In this document: piece after piece, positions 11,800 to 24,660 of the stretch
Layout of the letters: each line of letters opens with the position of its first letter
How positions within the stretch are numbered: position 1 is the first letter of the stretch
DNA from: Mesotaenium endlicherianum
Taxonomy: Eukaryota; Streptophyta; Zygnematophyceae; Zygnematales; Mesotaeniaceae
DNA: 64,000 nt
Assembly: GCA_009602735.1 (NCBI GenBank)
Contig: WELA01009451.1
Location: 1 to 64,000 of the forward strand
Reading direction: 5' to 3'
Notes under the pieces: model-generated
What the model was told of the DNA's origin: nothing
Databases searched by the model: none
The model's input: the letters and a program-made list of their open reading frames with translations, nothing else
Position numbers and translations under genes: made by a program

Positions 11800-13677
11800 C
11801 TGAGACTGGTTTGGGCCCGAACGCCCAAAAACGCCCCAGAATCGAATCTCCACCCATCTTCGCCCAAGGCGTAGACGGATATTTTCTCCACTAATCCAGG
11901 CAAAGATGGAGGAAATGACATCTTTGCCACAGGCGAAGATGGTAGTTCTACCAATTTCTACGCTCAATGGCGAATATTGTGTCTCTGAACAAATCTTCAC
12001 CTCTGCCAAAATTGTCGGGAAATGGCTAAGTATGGAAAGCCAATCCGGAAATGGTCACTCTCCGAAAATGGTCATGGAAATTGACCACTTTGTTGTGATT
12101 GGTTAGTGCAATTGGCCAAGTGTGCCAATAACGTTATTGTGCATCAATAAGTTAAAAAAATTGAAGAGGTTGTCTCTTCATTGCAGTTTGTTTGAGTTTA
12201 AGTCGTGGGGTGGCGGGGTGGGCCCTTACGTGCCCGGCCCCTGTTGCCTGGTTGTTTTCATTTGGGGAGTGGGCGAGAGTGTGCGAGAATGTGCAATTTC
12301 GCACAGCCTCGCGTCAGATTAAAGAAGACTCAGATTGGCCCACGCCTTTACGAGAAGCCCAAGTCGTCGATTGGCGGGGGTACTTCTAACAAGCACGTCC
12401 CCCCTTGACTTCCCCTCGCCCCCCTGCTTGTGTCTTATTGGTCAAAAAAACCATATAAGGTACACCCGCGGGCGCTGAGAGCGAAACATAACGTTATGTT
12501 CACGAAAGATCGCGTCATCCGCGTAGTCGAGATTGTGTCACCCGCTAAATAACACCTCCCAAATAACACCTCCCAAATAATTTAAGGAATTTGGGGCACC
12601 GCAATACCACTCTTGGCTTCCTCCGACCGTCGAACGAGCCAAGGATAACTTGGGCCAAGTGGGGTGGCGGGGGTGGCCCTCACAGGGCCGTTGTTTGTTC
12701 ATAGACCAATCAAACGACTCTATTTAAACCACAAATTAACATTGAGGCAAACCCCGAGGCTCATCGACTAGTCGACGAACGCTCGAGTTGCATATTACAA
12801 TTTTTCAGTAGCGCTCTCAAGCGACTGCTCAAGTATGGGATTGGCCCCCCATAACGAAAGCCCTTCGAGGTCTAAGCTTGACGGGGGCCAAGAACTTCAA
12901 GGGGGTTGGGTATTTGGAGTATTGGGCTGCCGGGAAGCATTGCAGACGCTCATTCCCCAATGTAGCCCAATTAGTCCCTTCAATCCCCGCCCACGAGCAA
13001 ATCTTATCACGTATCTAGTTGGCACGTGTTTATGTGTTCGGTGCCATTTGCCAATGTGTCAATTTCAGAATCTGGCCGCGGCTAGACTGACCAATTTAAA
13101 AAGTCAAAACGGATCTATATAGTCAACACGGATTTGGATTGTCACATCACATTCCCAAGCGAGAGCGACTTTTGTTTTGAAAAGTCAATAGCTTTTGCTT
13201 TCGCACAACGGCGTCGGAAGACTTTGTCGTCTTCCCTTCATGTTCCCTGCTCATGATTGGCTGGATTTAGTCCGTTTGCATGCTAATCTCCGCGGAGGTC
13301 TCCGCCTCCTCACTAGAAACCTCCATAGTCGCATTTTGGGCCATTTTGGCCAACCCAGTCTCAGAGTGATGTCGATAATCAGGAGCCAAATGCATTGTGC
13401 TCGAGCTAACTTGAGTGGAGATAAGAGCCGGGTTGACACTATTATATGATATCTTAAGGCGAGTTTTGTAAGTCACACATTTGACGAAGTTAGCTAGTAA
13501 AGTAAAGTGTGCCATGAGTAGCCAGACACCTAGAAAAGACATTTAATGTCGACTAAAGTGCAATTCATTAAATTACTCCAAATGATACTCTAGTTAGCAT
13601 AGGAGGCCAAGGTGAGCTCGGCTAGGTAGAGGTAGAAACTCCTAGCCATGAATAGTTGTTCCGCCAATATAGAGTGA
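11800..13677. other. Unassigned region with two promoter-like blocks
   Basis: No convincing gene. Two blocks share a G-rich motif GGGGTGGCGGGG (near 12209 and 12661) followed by a CCAAT-type box (ATTGG near 12438; CCAAT near 12706) and a TATA-like box (CATATAAGG near 12450; CTATTTAAACC near 12720). A 95-codon frame starts at 12835 downstream of the second block, but its sequence has no recognisable domain. The blocks could equally be the promoter part of an unrecognised repeat. Confidence 0.3.
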
Positions 13678-15072
13678 TGTCATGAGGTCGACGCATAAAC
13701 CGAGCTACACGTGTGTGAACGATCAACCTCAAAAGAGCATTCTCCATCTGAATTTAAGCATTTATATGTTGATCTTTTTCAAATCTCCAAGTCACAAAAG
13801 TGTAAAGCGTTGAGTCACCTTCCGTATGGCACCGGTTTCGTGTCGTTTGGTCAAGAAGTGAGCAAGATATTTGCAATCTAGTACGCGTGACCTACCAAAC
13901 CCTAGCGGAGTTTCACCAAGAGCCAACTTGTGGTTCGCCTTGCTTTCAGGTATACCACACCACCAAGGTCATTGCCCATCTAGATGAAGGACCGTTCAAG
14001 GAGAAGAGGTCTTAGGAGACACAAATAGGCGAGAATCGACGAAACTGAGCTAATCTGGTAGGAAATGTGAATAATTGTAGTGAAATGTGTGAAGACATGC
14101 CATGAATGAGTTCTCATCTTGTATTTGACTTTAATTTTTTTTTCAAAAAAGAAATTGATTGTTCACCTTGTCCTTGCATGATAATTGATTGTAATAACTA
14201 AATCATCTTCTAAATAGCTCAAATTGAAAAAAGTATGTTCATTAAACCAAGGACACAAGTAAGTGATATATTAAGCTTAAGATCTATGTGATATGTGTGC
14301 ACTTCACAAAGTCATGCTATGTGAAGCTGTCCATTGAAACGCTTGTTGCATCATGCATTTTTTGCGCATCATATTTGGTGCATATTTGCTAAGAGCTCCA
14401 TAAGGCAGAGTACTTCTCCAATGGGTCCCAAATTTTGCACATGTAATTACCACCCATATACGTACTCCTGGCTAAATTCCCATGTCCTACTGAGGCTTGT
14501 AGAGATATGAAGACCCAAGTTTTGCAGTTTTGACGTTAAATTTTCGGTGTCGTTGTTTTCGATTTCTTCACTCCAGAAAAATCATCTCGAAACAAAAAAA
14601 ATGTGGTCAGCAAGATTGTGATGTAAACTTTCCAAATCTGTGCTTCATTGTATGATTGGATTACTACTGTGATCACAAAAATGTAGGAATAGAGGTAGTA
14701 GATGCATCAAAAAGTGTGACTTACTGTGGGCTATCTAGTGTAAACGTAACTCTGTGAATTAAATCCGCCCGAACCCGCCGGGTTCCAAGAGTATAAAGCG
14801 TTAGAGATGTCGCTAATGTGGCATCTTTTAGAATCATACCATGTGCTTTCAATGATATTTTGGGCGATGCTTCACTAGCTGTTCTCTTTCCAATTTACAG
14901 TCTTTAGGTACTCACTCTGAATAATACACACTCCTTCATAAAAACATTTGACGCTTGACTCCCTTTTTGGTGATAAGGTCATATGTGTTATAGACTTAAT
15001 TGCAACAAAGCCTGCTTACTTATTGTGAACTTCTTACGCCGTTGATGTGCACTCGATCTTTTAAGATGAACA
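13678..15072 (+). mobile_element. Old solo terminal repeat of family D
   Basis: Starts TGTCATGA and follows the terminal repeat of element D through many diverged matches (ACCGAGCTMCACRTGTGTGAAC, GAGTCACCTTCCG, TTTGGTCA). It ends with a diverged copy of the 137-bp module A (14936-15072: ATTTGACGCTTGACTCCC...). The order is therefore B then A, which is what recombination between the two B copies of a B-interior-A-B-A element would leave. No coding part is present. Much older than element D. Confidence 0.7.
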
Positions 15073-15370
15073 GTTGAAACGAGCCTTGATTAGGTTAATA
15101 AAGACCCGGGTTGATGTGTTGCTTATTGTACTAATCGGTTTGTGCGTGCTTAATGGCTCATGTCAAATAATAGTAAAGATCACTCTCAATATTTTTGGAT
15201 TCGAAACCTACTTGAGAGAGTGCAAACTATCGACTTGAATGCCATTTGACATTTTGTCAGCAAAAGCGATTGGCTGTTTGACCAGACATTCAAGCTTCAA
15301 ATCAACCTAATATTGGAATGACACTAACTAACAACAACTCGACTCATTTCTAAAATGTTGACTAAATTGC
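15073..15370. other. Spacer between the old family D repeat and element D
   Basis: About 300 bp of AT-rich sequence with no gene or repeat that I can assign. It ends ...AAATTGC directly before element D; ATTG recurs after the element at 27634-27637. Confidence 0.5.
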
Positions 15371-16370
15371 TGTCATGATTTATTGAGTCGAGGTTGCCGC
15401 ACGAAACCGAGCTCCACATGTGTGAACCATCAGCCTAGGAAGGCCGACTTTGCATAGACTTTACGCATTGATACTTTGACCTTTTCTCAATTTCCAAGTC
15501 ACCAAAGTGTAGCGCGTCGAGTCACCTTCCGAATGGCACCGGGTTCGCGTCATTTGGTCACGTATCGCGCGAGATATGAGCGATCTAGTCCGCGCCACCT
15601 ACCGGCCCCTAGCGGATCCTCACCAAAGGGCAATTTGTGTTTCAATGTGCACATTCTTGCCTATTCGTGACCCCCTAAAACCCCTAGCTTGTGCGCACAA
15701 ATCCGCGAGCCCCTTAGCCTACATAAGCTTTGCATTTCCATAGTATATGTGCATCATTGAGGCTATAACTTGGTGACTGCATCACCTACTCCTAGAGGAA
15801 GCTTCCTCAATTTCCAGATCCACTTTTGAGGCGCTATCTAGGTAGAATCACCCAAGGTAAGCTCGGCCAATGAGGGACACGTAGCATATCCTACGCACCT
15901 TGCTTTGATTGGTTTGAGTTATGCTTAGCCTATAGGAGTGCTAGTACATGCCTTGTACACATTAGTGGACATAGGAGAGCCTCCTAGAGTGACTACATGC
16001 ATTGGATCCGCCGCATACCCCGCCGGATTTCCAGGAGTATAAGTACTAGAGATGTCCCTAGAAGAGACATCTTTTAGAAGTCCATTATGCCAGGTGTAAG
16101 TAACAGAGATTATCAGTAAAGCTTACACTTTTATCTCTTGTGTTTTCAGGACCACTTAGTTACTCTCTTGTGAAGAGCAAGCCCTCCAGGCTTCCAGTCA
16201 CTTGAAGAACTTCACAAGTGGTGAGCAAAGTCACAGCTTAAACCCCTGCAATAGGACTACTCTGAAGATCATGATGTGCTTCCAGTGATCTTTTGGGCCA
16301 TACTTCATTAGTTGTTTTCCTACCAGATTATAGTCTTGAGGTGCTCACTCTGGAGAGTACCCTTCCCTTA
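15371..16370 (+). repeat. 5' terminal repeat (B copy 1) of element D
   Basis: 1000 bp, no indels relative to 26499-27498. It starts TGTCATGATTTATTG. A TATA-like GAGTATAAGTAC lies near 16035, and a short intron-like tract (GGTGTAAGTAAC ... TGTGTTTTCAGG, about 16090-16150) is present in both copies. Module A does not follow this copy; the leader to gag follows directly. Confidence 0.9.
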
Positions 16371-16418
16371 CTTCTAAAAGATCTCTCTTTGCCTTCAAGC
16401 AATTAGAACCTCCAGCGT

Positions 16419-18900
16419 ATGCCTACCCGTAGTGGGCTTTCTTATCAGCCATACTACGGAGGGGTTAGTGGAGAAGACTCAGACTCAGATCTCAGCACCA
16501 TCACTGAACCGGCTGAAGAAGAGCAACCTGCTCTCCAGCACACAACAGTTGCTTCTGAGCCATCTCCCCAGTGGGCTCACTACGATTTCTGGTATCCCAT
16601 GGCAGGTGACCACGAGGTCAGGACTGACAGGTCTGCCTACCGCTTCAGCGGTAGGCCAGGCACATGTGATCTGGAAGATACCATCTCGGAGTTTCAGGCT
16701 GACTTCGCGGCTGCAAAGCTCAAGACACCCACGCTGACTAAGCGCGACGTCTTCGACACGCTTATGCGCTACCTCTCGCACGAGGCCCGCGACACCTTCC
16801 GTGAGAAGGAGGCCGAGCTCCGGACTTGCACTGAGCTTGTGGGTGACCCACCAGTGGCAACCCTGCTAGCTGATCCAGTGCAAGCCTTCTGGAATATCCT
16901 GAAGACGGAGTTCCAGGCTGCAACTGAAGAGAAGGTGTACGAGCTGCACCATTTCTTCCGACGCAAGAACGAGACTATCCGCATGATGTACCGCCGCTTG
17001 GTGCACCTCCGCCACGATGTCGGCATTGTCACTGACCGGGAGGCCGCGGAGATCTTCTTGCGCGCCGTCGAGCCGCGTCTGAGGGAGAGGGCCGTAGTCC
17101 CCCTCATCGACCGCCACGATTCAGAGTATTCTCTGGAGCAGGCCTACCTCTCCGTTGAGAAGCAGAGCTTGGCCGCCGCACGGAGCAACATTAGCAACCG
17201 TGTGGGCTTAGCATCCACGGGCGTGCGCCAGGAGGCTTCAGTGCTGCCGTCTTCTACGACGCGCACGACGCCTGCCCGCCAGCCCCAGTCGCAGCAGCAG
17301 CAGCCTCAGCGCTCTCAGCTGCCCCAACAGACGCAGCAGCGCGGAGCTACGCGTGGCCGCATTTCCATGGCTGCCACCACGAGCGATCCCTGCTGGTCCT
17401 GCCGTAAGATGGGCCACTCACGCCAGAACTGCACTCTCGCGCAGAATGGCAAGCCCGGCGACTGCACCTATTGTGGCAAGGCCGGCCACCTGCAGATCGT
17501 CTGTCTGCAAAAGAAGCGCGACGTCGAGAACGGACAAACTCGCGACGGCCCTACGCCTTCAGCAGGACAGCGAGGCGCACGCAACCCTCGTACGGGTGGC
17601 CGCCCCGCGATGATAGCAGCTACGGTTACGACGGACGCCGCATTGATGCTTGGAGCCGACTACTGCAGCTTCGACGACGTCAGCGACGCCCTTGTGGAGG
17701 CCAACGCGGAGATCGCTAGACTCCGTGGCCTCTTCGACGTCGATAACTATGACGCGTGCGGAGCACTCCTCGCGTCCGTTCCACCGTCCAACGCCACGGC
17801 ACTGACAGCCGGCGCAAACTCGCGCGCACGCGGGCCAGCCCGCGCGCCAGCCGAGGCCCCGACAGAGCCCCTGGCTTGCGCTTCCCTGCTGACACCAGCC
17901 GGCCTCAAGTCGGCCCGCGTAGCGACAGCTGGCAGGTTGGGACGGGGACACCTGGCGGCATGCACGGCTACAGCGGGTCCGTCCGCAGCGTCCCACTCCG
18001 TCCGTACGGCACGTCCGTGCGTAGCTCTGCGCACAGGTAGGGATAGCCGGTCCCCGCTTGCTGCGGCAGACAGCAGGCTCCAGCAGGGACCGCCACGTGG
18101 CATTTGCACGGCAGGCGGGGCCGCCTCAGCCGACGGCAGCATGCACGCACGCACGCTGGCTCCTACGCGCGCCCAGCGCACTGCGCTGCCAGAACCACGG
18201 CACACCCGGCGACGCCACGACGTCGTCACGGTGGCAGCTGCAGCCGCGCACAGCGGCTGCACCCACGCGCTGCAAAGTGGCGCATGCGCGCAGGCCTGCA
18301 CGGTCAGCGCCGCGACGGCCGTAGCGGCCGCCACCCTCGGTCAGCAAGAGGGGGTCCTGACTGCGCTGTGCGGTCGGATCGCTGGCAGAAACACCGACAG
18401 CGCACCCGCAGCTGCGCACATCCAGGGCTCAGCCCCTGCCGGGCACGTGCCGCCACTTGGCGCGCGCGCACGGCCCGGCCCGGCCAGTACGAAACTGGCG
18501 GTCGGACCAGCCACCCTCAGTCAGGGGGGGGCTGAACCGACTTCGCCACGGGGCCGGATGACCGATCGCAGTGCCGACGGTCCGCTCACGGCTGCGCACA
18601 GCCAGGGCTTAAACCCTATCTGCGCATTAAACCCCGGCAGCAGCCCAACGCAAGCTGCCGGGGGGCCAGTTAGCCCATGCATCGGGGGGTGGGCGCTGCA
18701 ATCTTCGCCCGGGACAGCCGAGATAGACGGCGCCACCGGTCCAGTGACCCTGCCCCTCGCCCCCAGCAGCCACCAGGAGGTGCCACCTGGCAGCCTCTTG
18801 GCAGCCTTGACCGCGCCAGCAGATGCAGCAACTGCTGCAGCCGCGAACGCACACGCGCCTAGGTCCGCCATTTTTGCGGCCGAACCTGCGACGCGCTGCG
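16419..18900 (+). CDS. gag: Element D gag region
   Basis: Starts MPTRSGLSYQPYYGG, 49 bp after the 5' terminal repeat. Residues about 70-270 read as a gag core (YRFSGRPGTCDLEDTI, MYRRLVHLRHDVGIVTDREAAEIFLRAV). Two CCHC zinc knuckles follow near 17394-17510 (CWSCRKMGHSRQNC and CTYCGKAGHLQIVC), after a Gln-rich linker. The remaining part is a long low-complexity tail rich in Ala, Thr, Arg and Gly, with an imperfect internal repeat of about 105 bp (18333-18437 and 18508-18617). The tail is unlike usual gag and may be unstructured. Approximate end given. Confidence 0.8.
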
Positions 18901-19409
18901 CAACAGGCCTCACGGCAGGTTGAGCGGCAGGCCTTGCGCCAGGTCCGACAACAGCTGCCGTCAAGCGCGCGACAGGCAGCGCAAAGGCGCCCACGATTGT
19001 CTGCGCAATCGGAGCTGCGACAGGCCTTGCAGCAAACTGCGCAACAGGTCCTGCGGCAGACAGTGCGGCAGTCTGCGCGGCAGGCTGCACGGCAGACGCG
19101 ACGGCAGTTCCCGCCACCGGCTGNTTCACGACCTCAGCTGAGCCGACGCCACATGCGCTCGCTTCACCTATGACGACGGTGCAGCTCAGCGCCGAGGTCA
19201 TCTCTCTAGCACTGCACCGCATGCCGGCGGTCTCCTTCGCAGAGCTCGGCATCTCCATGGAGGCAACGAGGCAGGCCGCTCAGCTGATGCTCCAGTCGCG
19301 CACAGCCACGCTGCGTATCGCAGCCAGGAGACCGACAACCGATGCCGCCACCGCGGTGCGATCCACGCCCGCGCGCCCTGCGCATGAGCGCAGGATGATC
19401 AGCACTCCT

Positions 19410-19780
19410 AACGCCGCGTTTTTGGATATTTCGCAGGGGATCGTGCTCGTCAACACCCAGGCGCCGCAGTGCATCATGTTCGACACAGGAGCGCAGCCGG
19501 TTCTCATCAGCCTCCGCTACTTCCGTCAGCTGGGACTCTCTTCCGCTGACTTGGAGGACTCACCGACGTGCATTAACACTGCCGCCGGCACGTCCGAGAC
19601 CGTCGCCGGCCGCACGAGGTTGGCGCTACTGTTCACTCTGCGCCCAGGCACGGCAGACGAGACAACCATCCACCGGCACGCACTCGTCACTCCTTCCGAG
19701 TCCTTCGATGTGCTCCTAGGGCAGGACGTGCTCTTTCCCATTGGCGCCGCAGTCGACAATTGGCAGAGCGCGTCTTCTAG
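19410..19780 (+). CDS. Element D aspartic protease domain
   Basis: The translated stretch contains CIMFDTGAQPVLIS, the D-T/S-G active-site signature of retropepsins, followed by LLGQDVLF, the second conserved block near the domain end. It cleaves the gag-pol precursor in active elements. Domain span only; part of a broken element. Confidence 0.75.
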
Positions 19781-20569
19781 CGTCCCGACTGGAGGACAGG
19801 AGGGACGCGCACCGCATCCTTGCCCCTTGACATTGTTGATCGCCGCCCAGCAGTGTCCGCTCTTTATGGCTTCATGGGGCTGGACGATGGCCGGCCAGTG
19901 GTCAAGACCGATAAGGACGGGCCCGAGGACGAGGAAATCTCTGTGGGGGTGGACCTGCTCGAGCCTCAGGACGAGGAGCCGGACCTACCTAGTGCCGAGC
20001 TCCATCTCACGCCGCAGCAGCAGGCGGATGTCCTGGCAGCCCAAGCCAGGGAGCAGATCCGCATCTGCATTGCCCACAGCGCGATGATGCGGCAGATAGC
20101 GGATGATGCCACTGAGGCCCTCGCCACGGCCAGCACAACCATCGCTGCCGCCGCCCTTGCCCGCGGTGCAGTCGCAGCGCCTACGGCTCATCAGGGGGTC
20201 TCGGCCTCTCGGGGCGAACCGTCCGCGAGGAACGACGTCCGCGTTCGCGACGACGTGCCTGTTGGTGTGGCCATTCAGTACAGCATGGACTCTCAGCCGC
20301 CCCCTCACGACGCCTCGCATCATACCGGCGAGACCTGGCCTCGCACCACGGCATCCGAGGACGCGGCCATGCGGCAGGCAGCTTATCCTAGCAGATCCGA
20401 CGACCAGTCCCTCAAGAGTGAGGAGGAGACGCAGTGGGAGCGACTGCCAGAGGCATCCGTCGAGGTACTAAGCGCGGCGCCACCAGAGGAGCCCCCGCCA
20501 GCTGCGCTTACGGCACGCAGGTAGCGCGCACCTACTGGTCCGCCCGGCTTCAGCGCACCCAGCCAGCCC

Positions 20570-21830
20570 ATGACTTACGACTGGCCCAGCAGGGCTCGCA
20601 CCGACGCCGCTGGGCCCAGCCGACCAGTGTCACACGACTGCTCGACGAGCCACGAGTGTCGCCGCATCGCGCATTTGTTTGTGACGAGTCGGGCTGCCGC
20701 AGCCTCCTCTAGCAATGGCACACACTCCATACAGCAGCCAGCGCCCAGGCTCAGCGTGCGCGAGCCACACCGCACGACCCCGTCTATCTGCGCCCATCTG
20801 ACCTACGCACATCGCACTTGGCCGACCATCGGACCCGCTCGAGAGACCACCCCTCTCCGCGAGACGAGCCGCTCCCGATCGCTCACACCCCTTTGCGAGA
20901 CGCGAGGGGTAACTCCCCTCCGCGAGACGCGCGCCCGCTCCGTCACGCCTTCCTCCGACGACAGGGACCGCACACCTCCTTACGACGCCACGCGGACCTG
21001 CGGGGACACGCCGCCATACAACGACTCTCGAGACCGACGCCGCACTCCGCCATTCCGGCCCCTCTCAGCTGGCGACGACGCTCAGTCTTCTTCCGAGGCG
21101 CATTTTGTGATGCTGGCTCCTACAGCTCCGCGCGCCAGCGCCCTTCGCAGCCACATCGCTGGCGACGGTCCCTCCGGGTCACCTCCTCCCAAGGTGGCCC
21201 GCACGCACAGCAGGCCGCCCAGTCGTCACCCATTTACGGCCGCCGCACGCACACGGCTCATGGCTAATCTCCAACAGCCCCGAGACGCGCCCGTCCCACG
21301 AGTGCAGCCCCGGCCGCGAGTCCAGCTGGCCCCTTGCTGCCTGGTTCAATTCCCGCAGGAGGTCGAAAGCTCCGAGCGCTCCGTCTGCACAGTCCCCTCT
21401 GCAGACATGCGCGCACGCCATTGGGCCTACTTCGATCCGCACCCCTACTTGACTCCGCGTTCCGTTCTTGACCAGCTGGCCCACGCGGCCTCGCACCAGA
21501 CGGACCGCGCCCAGCGCGACAGGTGGCAGCAGCTGTGCGTGGCCTCGGCCCGACGTCAGGCCCGCGCTGTCTCTCCCACCGCCCTGCAGGATGCGCGCCT
21601 GCGATGGCGCACCTACCAGGACCACGCACGGGAGGAGCGTCCGCAGGCGCTCACTGACCACATCCCCAGCCTTACGCGTGACTACGCAGACCGTGTTGTG
21701 GCCGCCCTCCGCATGGCGCCATGTCAGCACAGCGCCGCGCGTACCTTCTCGCCGCCCGCTCAGCTCGGCACCCCTGCAATGGGGTGTCGCCCACTTCCGA
21801 CTCCTATCTGCGCAGACACTCTAGACGAGC
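20570..21830 (+). other. Element D linker region upstream of the methyltransferase
   Basis: Translated sequence is rich in Arg, Ser, Thr and Pro, with repeated short motifs such as TPLRETR, TPLCETR and TPPYD. Then comes a more ordered stretch (HWAYFDPHPYLTPRSVLDQLAHAA...). I do not recognise a domain. It lies between protease and methyltransferase and may act as a flexible N-terminal part of the latter. Confidence 0.45.
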
Positions 21831-22820
21831 GGCCCGGCGGCATCGTCCTCGTTGAGCTCTTTGCCGGCATCGCCACCGGGTTACTCGCGACTTTACAGGT
21901 CGGCATCCCGGTGCGCCGCTACGTCTACGTCGATCCCGATCCTGAGGCCCAGCAGGTGGCCCGTCGGCAGATGGCGTTGGGTCACGAGCGGTTCCCTGAC
22001 CTCCTTCCCGCGCACTCATTCCGCCGCGCTCAGACAGACTGGCCCATAGACATCCGCGACATCACCGTTGAGCATGTCACCCGACTTGGGCCCATTGACC
22101 TCGTCATCGCCGGTTGGGAGTGCCAGGGCTTCTCCAGAGCCGGGCGTGGCAGGGCGCTCAGCGATCCCCGCACGGCCCTCTTCTGGCACTTGCTCCGCGT
22201 CCTCAACATTGTTGAGGATCGCCAGCCGCCACACACACTCGCGTGGGTCCTGGAGAACGTGGCCGCGCGCCACGATCGCCGTCCCGATGTTAGCGCCGAC
22301 TTTTCTCTTTGCAGCAGCTACGTCGACCGCGAGGCCGTCATCGACGCCGCCTAGATTGGTTCCTTTGCGCACCGCGTCTGCGCCTACTTCACCAACCTGG
22401 CGATGCCAGGTACTCTCGAGGCGTTGGCCGCCTCTCATTCACGTCACCCACGTACCTTCGACTCCATCCTCGATGCCCCTCGTCTAGCCCAGCGCGTGAC
22501 GGCGCTACCACATCCCTCCATGGCGCAGTGTGAGGTCCTACATGACGTCACTCGCGCGCTGCCGACTTTTGTCAGCCGCTACAACAGCGACGCCTTCGTC
22601 GGAGATCAGTGCGGGATGGTCATTGACCTAGAGACTGGCATGTTTGACAGGCCGCGTCCTGCGGAGATGGAGCGTGCCATGGGCTTCCCGCCGCATCTCA
22701 CGCAGGTGGACGGTCTCACTGAGGCATTTGCCTCTTGGGGCAGGCGATCGACGCCAACGTCCTCACATGGATTCTGCTGCAGACGCAGGCCTTGGCGCCT
22801 CTCTACGCCGCAGCCCGGCA
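21830..22820 (+). CDS. Cytosine-5 DNA methyltransferase domain carried by element D
   Basis: C5-methyltransferase signatures occur in canonical order. Motif I (IVLVELFAGIATGLLATLQVG) binds S-adenosylmethionine, with the acidic residue of motif II in YVYVDPDPEA. The catalytic-cysteine motif IV reads WECQGFSRAG, motif VI reads WVLENVAA, a motif IX-like RPRPAEMERAMGFP follows, and a motif X-like GQAIDANVLTWIL ends the domain. The enzyme would transfer a methyl group to C5 of cytosine in DNA. The ECQGFS form differs from the PCN of plant DRM and animal DNMT3 and resembles the PCQ type. Neighbours are protease upstream and RT downstream, so it sits inside the element's own coding region. From memory, methyltransferase capture by retrotransposons has been reported in dinoflagellates and a charophyte alga; which family this belongs to needs a search. 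The host element is broken. Confidence 0.9.
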
Positions 22821-23329
22821 TCCCGAGCTACCTCGGCCTGCCAATGATATGGACGATGACTCCACCGACGATGACAAGCAGACCCCGCCAGGCACGACGT
22901 GGCATCCTCAGCGCGCAGGGCCTGCACCGCAAGCGCGCACCCGCCCCCCCTCCCCACCGCCGCGCGGGGAGGACTTTGGTTTGCTAGGGGGGGGCTAGCG
23001 GAGAGAGGAGTCCTCACAGCGACCCAGGGAGTCCCAGTCACCTTTTCTTTTTCCTCGCTCGCAGGCAGACGGTCGCTCGCAGGCAGACGGTGCCAGGCAG
23101 CTGGCCACAGCTGCCACAGTGCAGGTACCCGCGGCAGGCCGAGCGCCAACCGCTGCAGGGCAAATGACATCTGCAGCACCACGGTCTACCCCAGCGGCAA
23201 GAGAAGAGACTCCAGCTACAGGCCAGGCGACGCCACCAGCTCCACCGACATGGAAGCTGGGGGGGACACTCACCAAGGCGTAGGCTGCACAGTTGACGGC
23301 ACTGCTGGACGGGAGGCGCGGCACCAGCT

Positions 23330-24660
23330 TTGCCAGCGGCATGCACAATCTCGGGCGCTACAGGGGGGACCCCATGCGGATTACTCTCAGGCCGCAGGAG
23401 CCCATTTTCCTGAAGCGTTATCACTACAGCCACTTCGAGGATGGCTTGATCAGCGCGCAGACCGGCAAGCTGGAGGACAGCCGTCTCATTTGGGAGTCCT
23501 CCTCTCGCTATGCCGCACCCACGGTCATGTCAGCCACGAAGGATGCCTCGGGCAACTGGTCCGAGAAGAGGATGTGCGGTGAATTTCGTAGGCTGAACGA
23601 GGTCACCGAGCAGGACAGATATCCTATGCCGACGCTTGACGAGATCTTTGACGACATTGGCACGTGCACTTGGTTCTCAGTGCTGGATCTGCATCAGGGC
23701 TTCAACCAGATTCCCATCGCCGAGGAGGACCAGCATAAGACGGCGTTTTGGGGAGCACAGCGGCTCTACGAGTGGGTGGTGATGCCGTTTGGGTTGAAGA
23801 ACGCGCCAGCTACCTTTCAGAGGGTGATGGACAAGGAGCTGGCCGGGCTATCCTTCGCCCGATGCTACATCGATGACGTGCTCGTCTTCAGTCAGACGTT
23901 TGAGGAGCACGTGGCGCACATCACTACTGTCCTGGACCGCTTGGAGGCCGCTGGGCTCAAGTGCCATCCAGGCAAGTGCACTTTTGGGACCCGCGAGGTG
24001 GAGTACCTTGACCACCTGCTCTCCTCCAGCGGCTTGGCACCCCAGCTGGCGAAGATCTCGGCCATCACAGGCATCCCACCTCCTACAGATCTCTCGCAGC
24101 TGCGGGCCTTCCTCGGCATCGCCAACTACTACCGCCGCTTTGTGCCAGGGTTCAGCGAGCTAGCCAAGCCGCTCAACGACTTGCTCCGCAAGGGCGTTGC
24201 CTACGTGTGGGGACCGGAGCAGCAGGCGGCATTTGATAAGCTCAAGGAGCTGCTGGTGAGCGCTCCTGTGCTTCGGCATCCTGACTACGCGAAACCCTTC
24301 ATCCTCCACACCGACTGGTTGCAGGCAGGGCTGGGCGCTGTGCTGGTACAGGAGCATGACGGCTTCGAGCATGTGGTGGCCTACGCCAGCCGCAGCAACA
24401 ACCGCGCGGAAGGCAACTACGACTCCTACGAGGGGGAGTGCCTGGCAGCGGTCTGGGCGATCGTGCACTTCAGGCTCTATCTCTACGGCACGCACTTCCG
24501 CCTGGTCACTGATCATCAGCCACTTAAGTGGCTCATAACGTCGGAGCGCTTGACCGGCAAGTACGCACGGTGGGCGCTTATCTTGCAGGAGTACACCTTC
24601 GACGTGCACTACCGTCCAGGCTCGACCAACCTGGACGCTGATGGTCTCAGCCGTAACCCG
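23330..24660 (+). CDS. pol: Element D reverse transcriptase and RNase H
   Basis: RT blocks are MCGEFRRLNEVTEQDRYPMPT, DLHQGFNQIPI, MPFGLKNAPATFQRVMD and the catalytic CYIDDVLVFS, followed by FLGIANYYRRFVPGFSE. RNase H shows HTDWLQAGLGAVLVQ and RLVTDHQPLKWL, with the typical tail VHYRPGSTNLDADGLSR. These convert the element RNA to DNA. Gypsy-type order RT-RNase H-IN. Domain span only. Confidence 0.9.
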
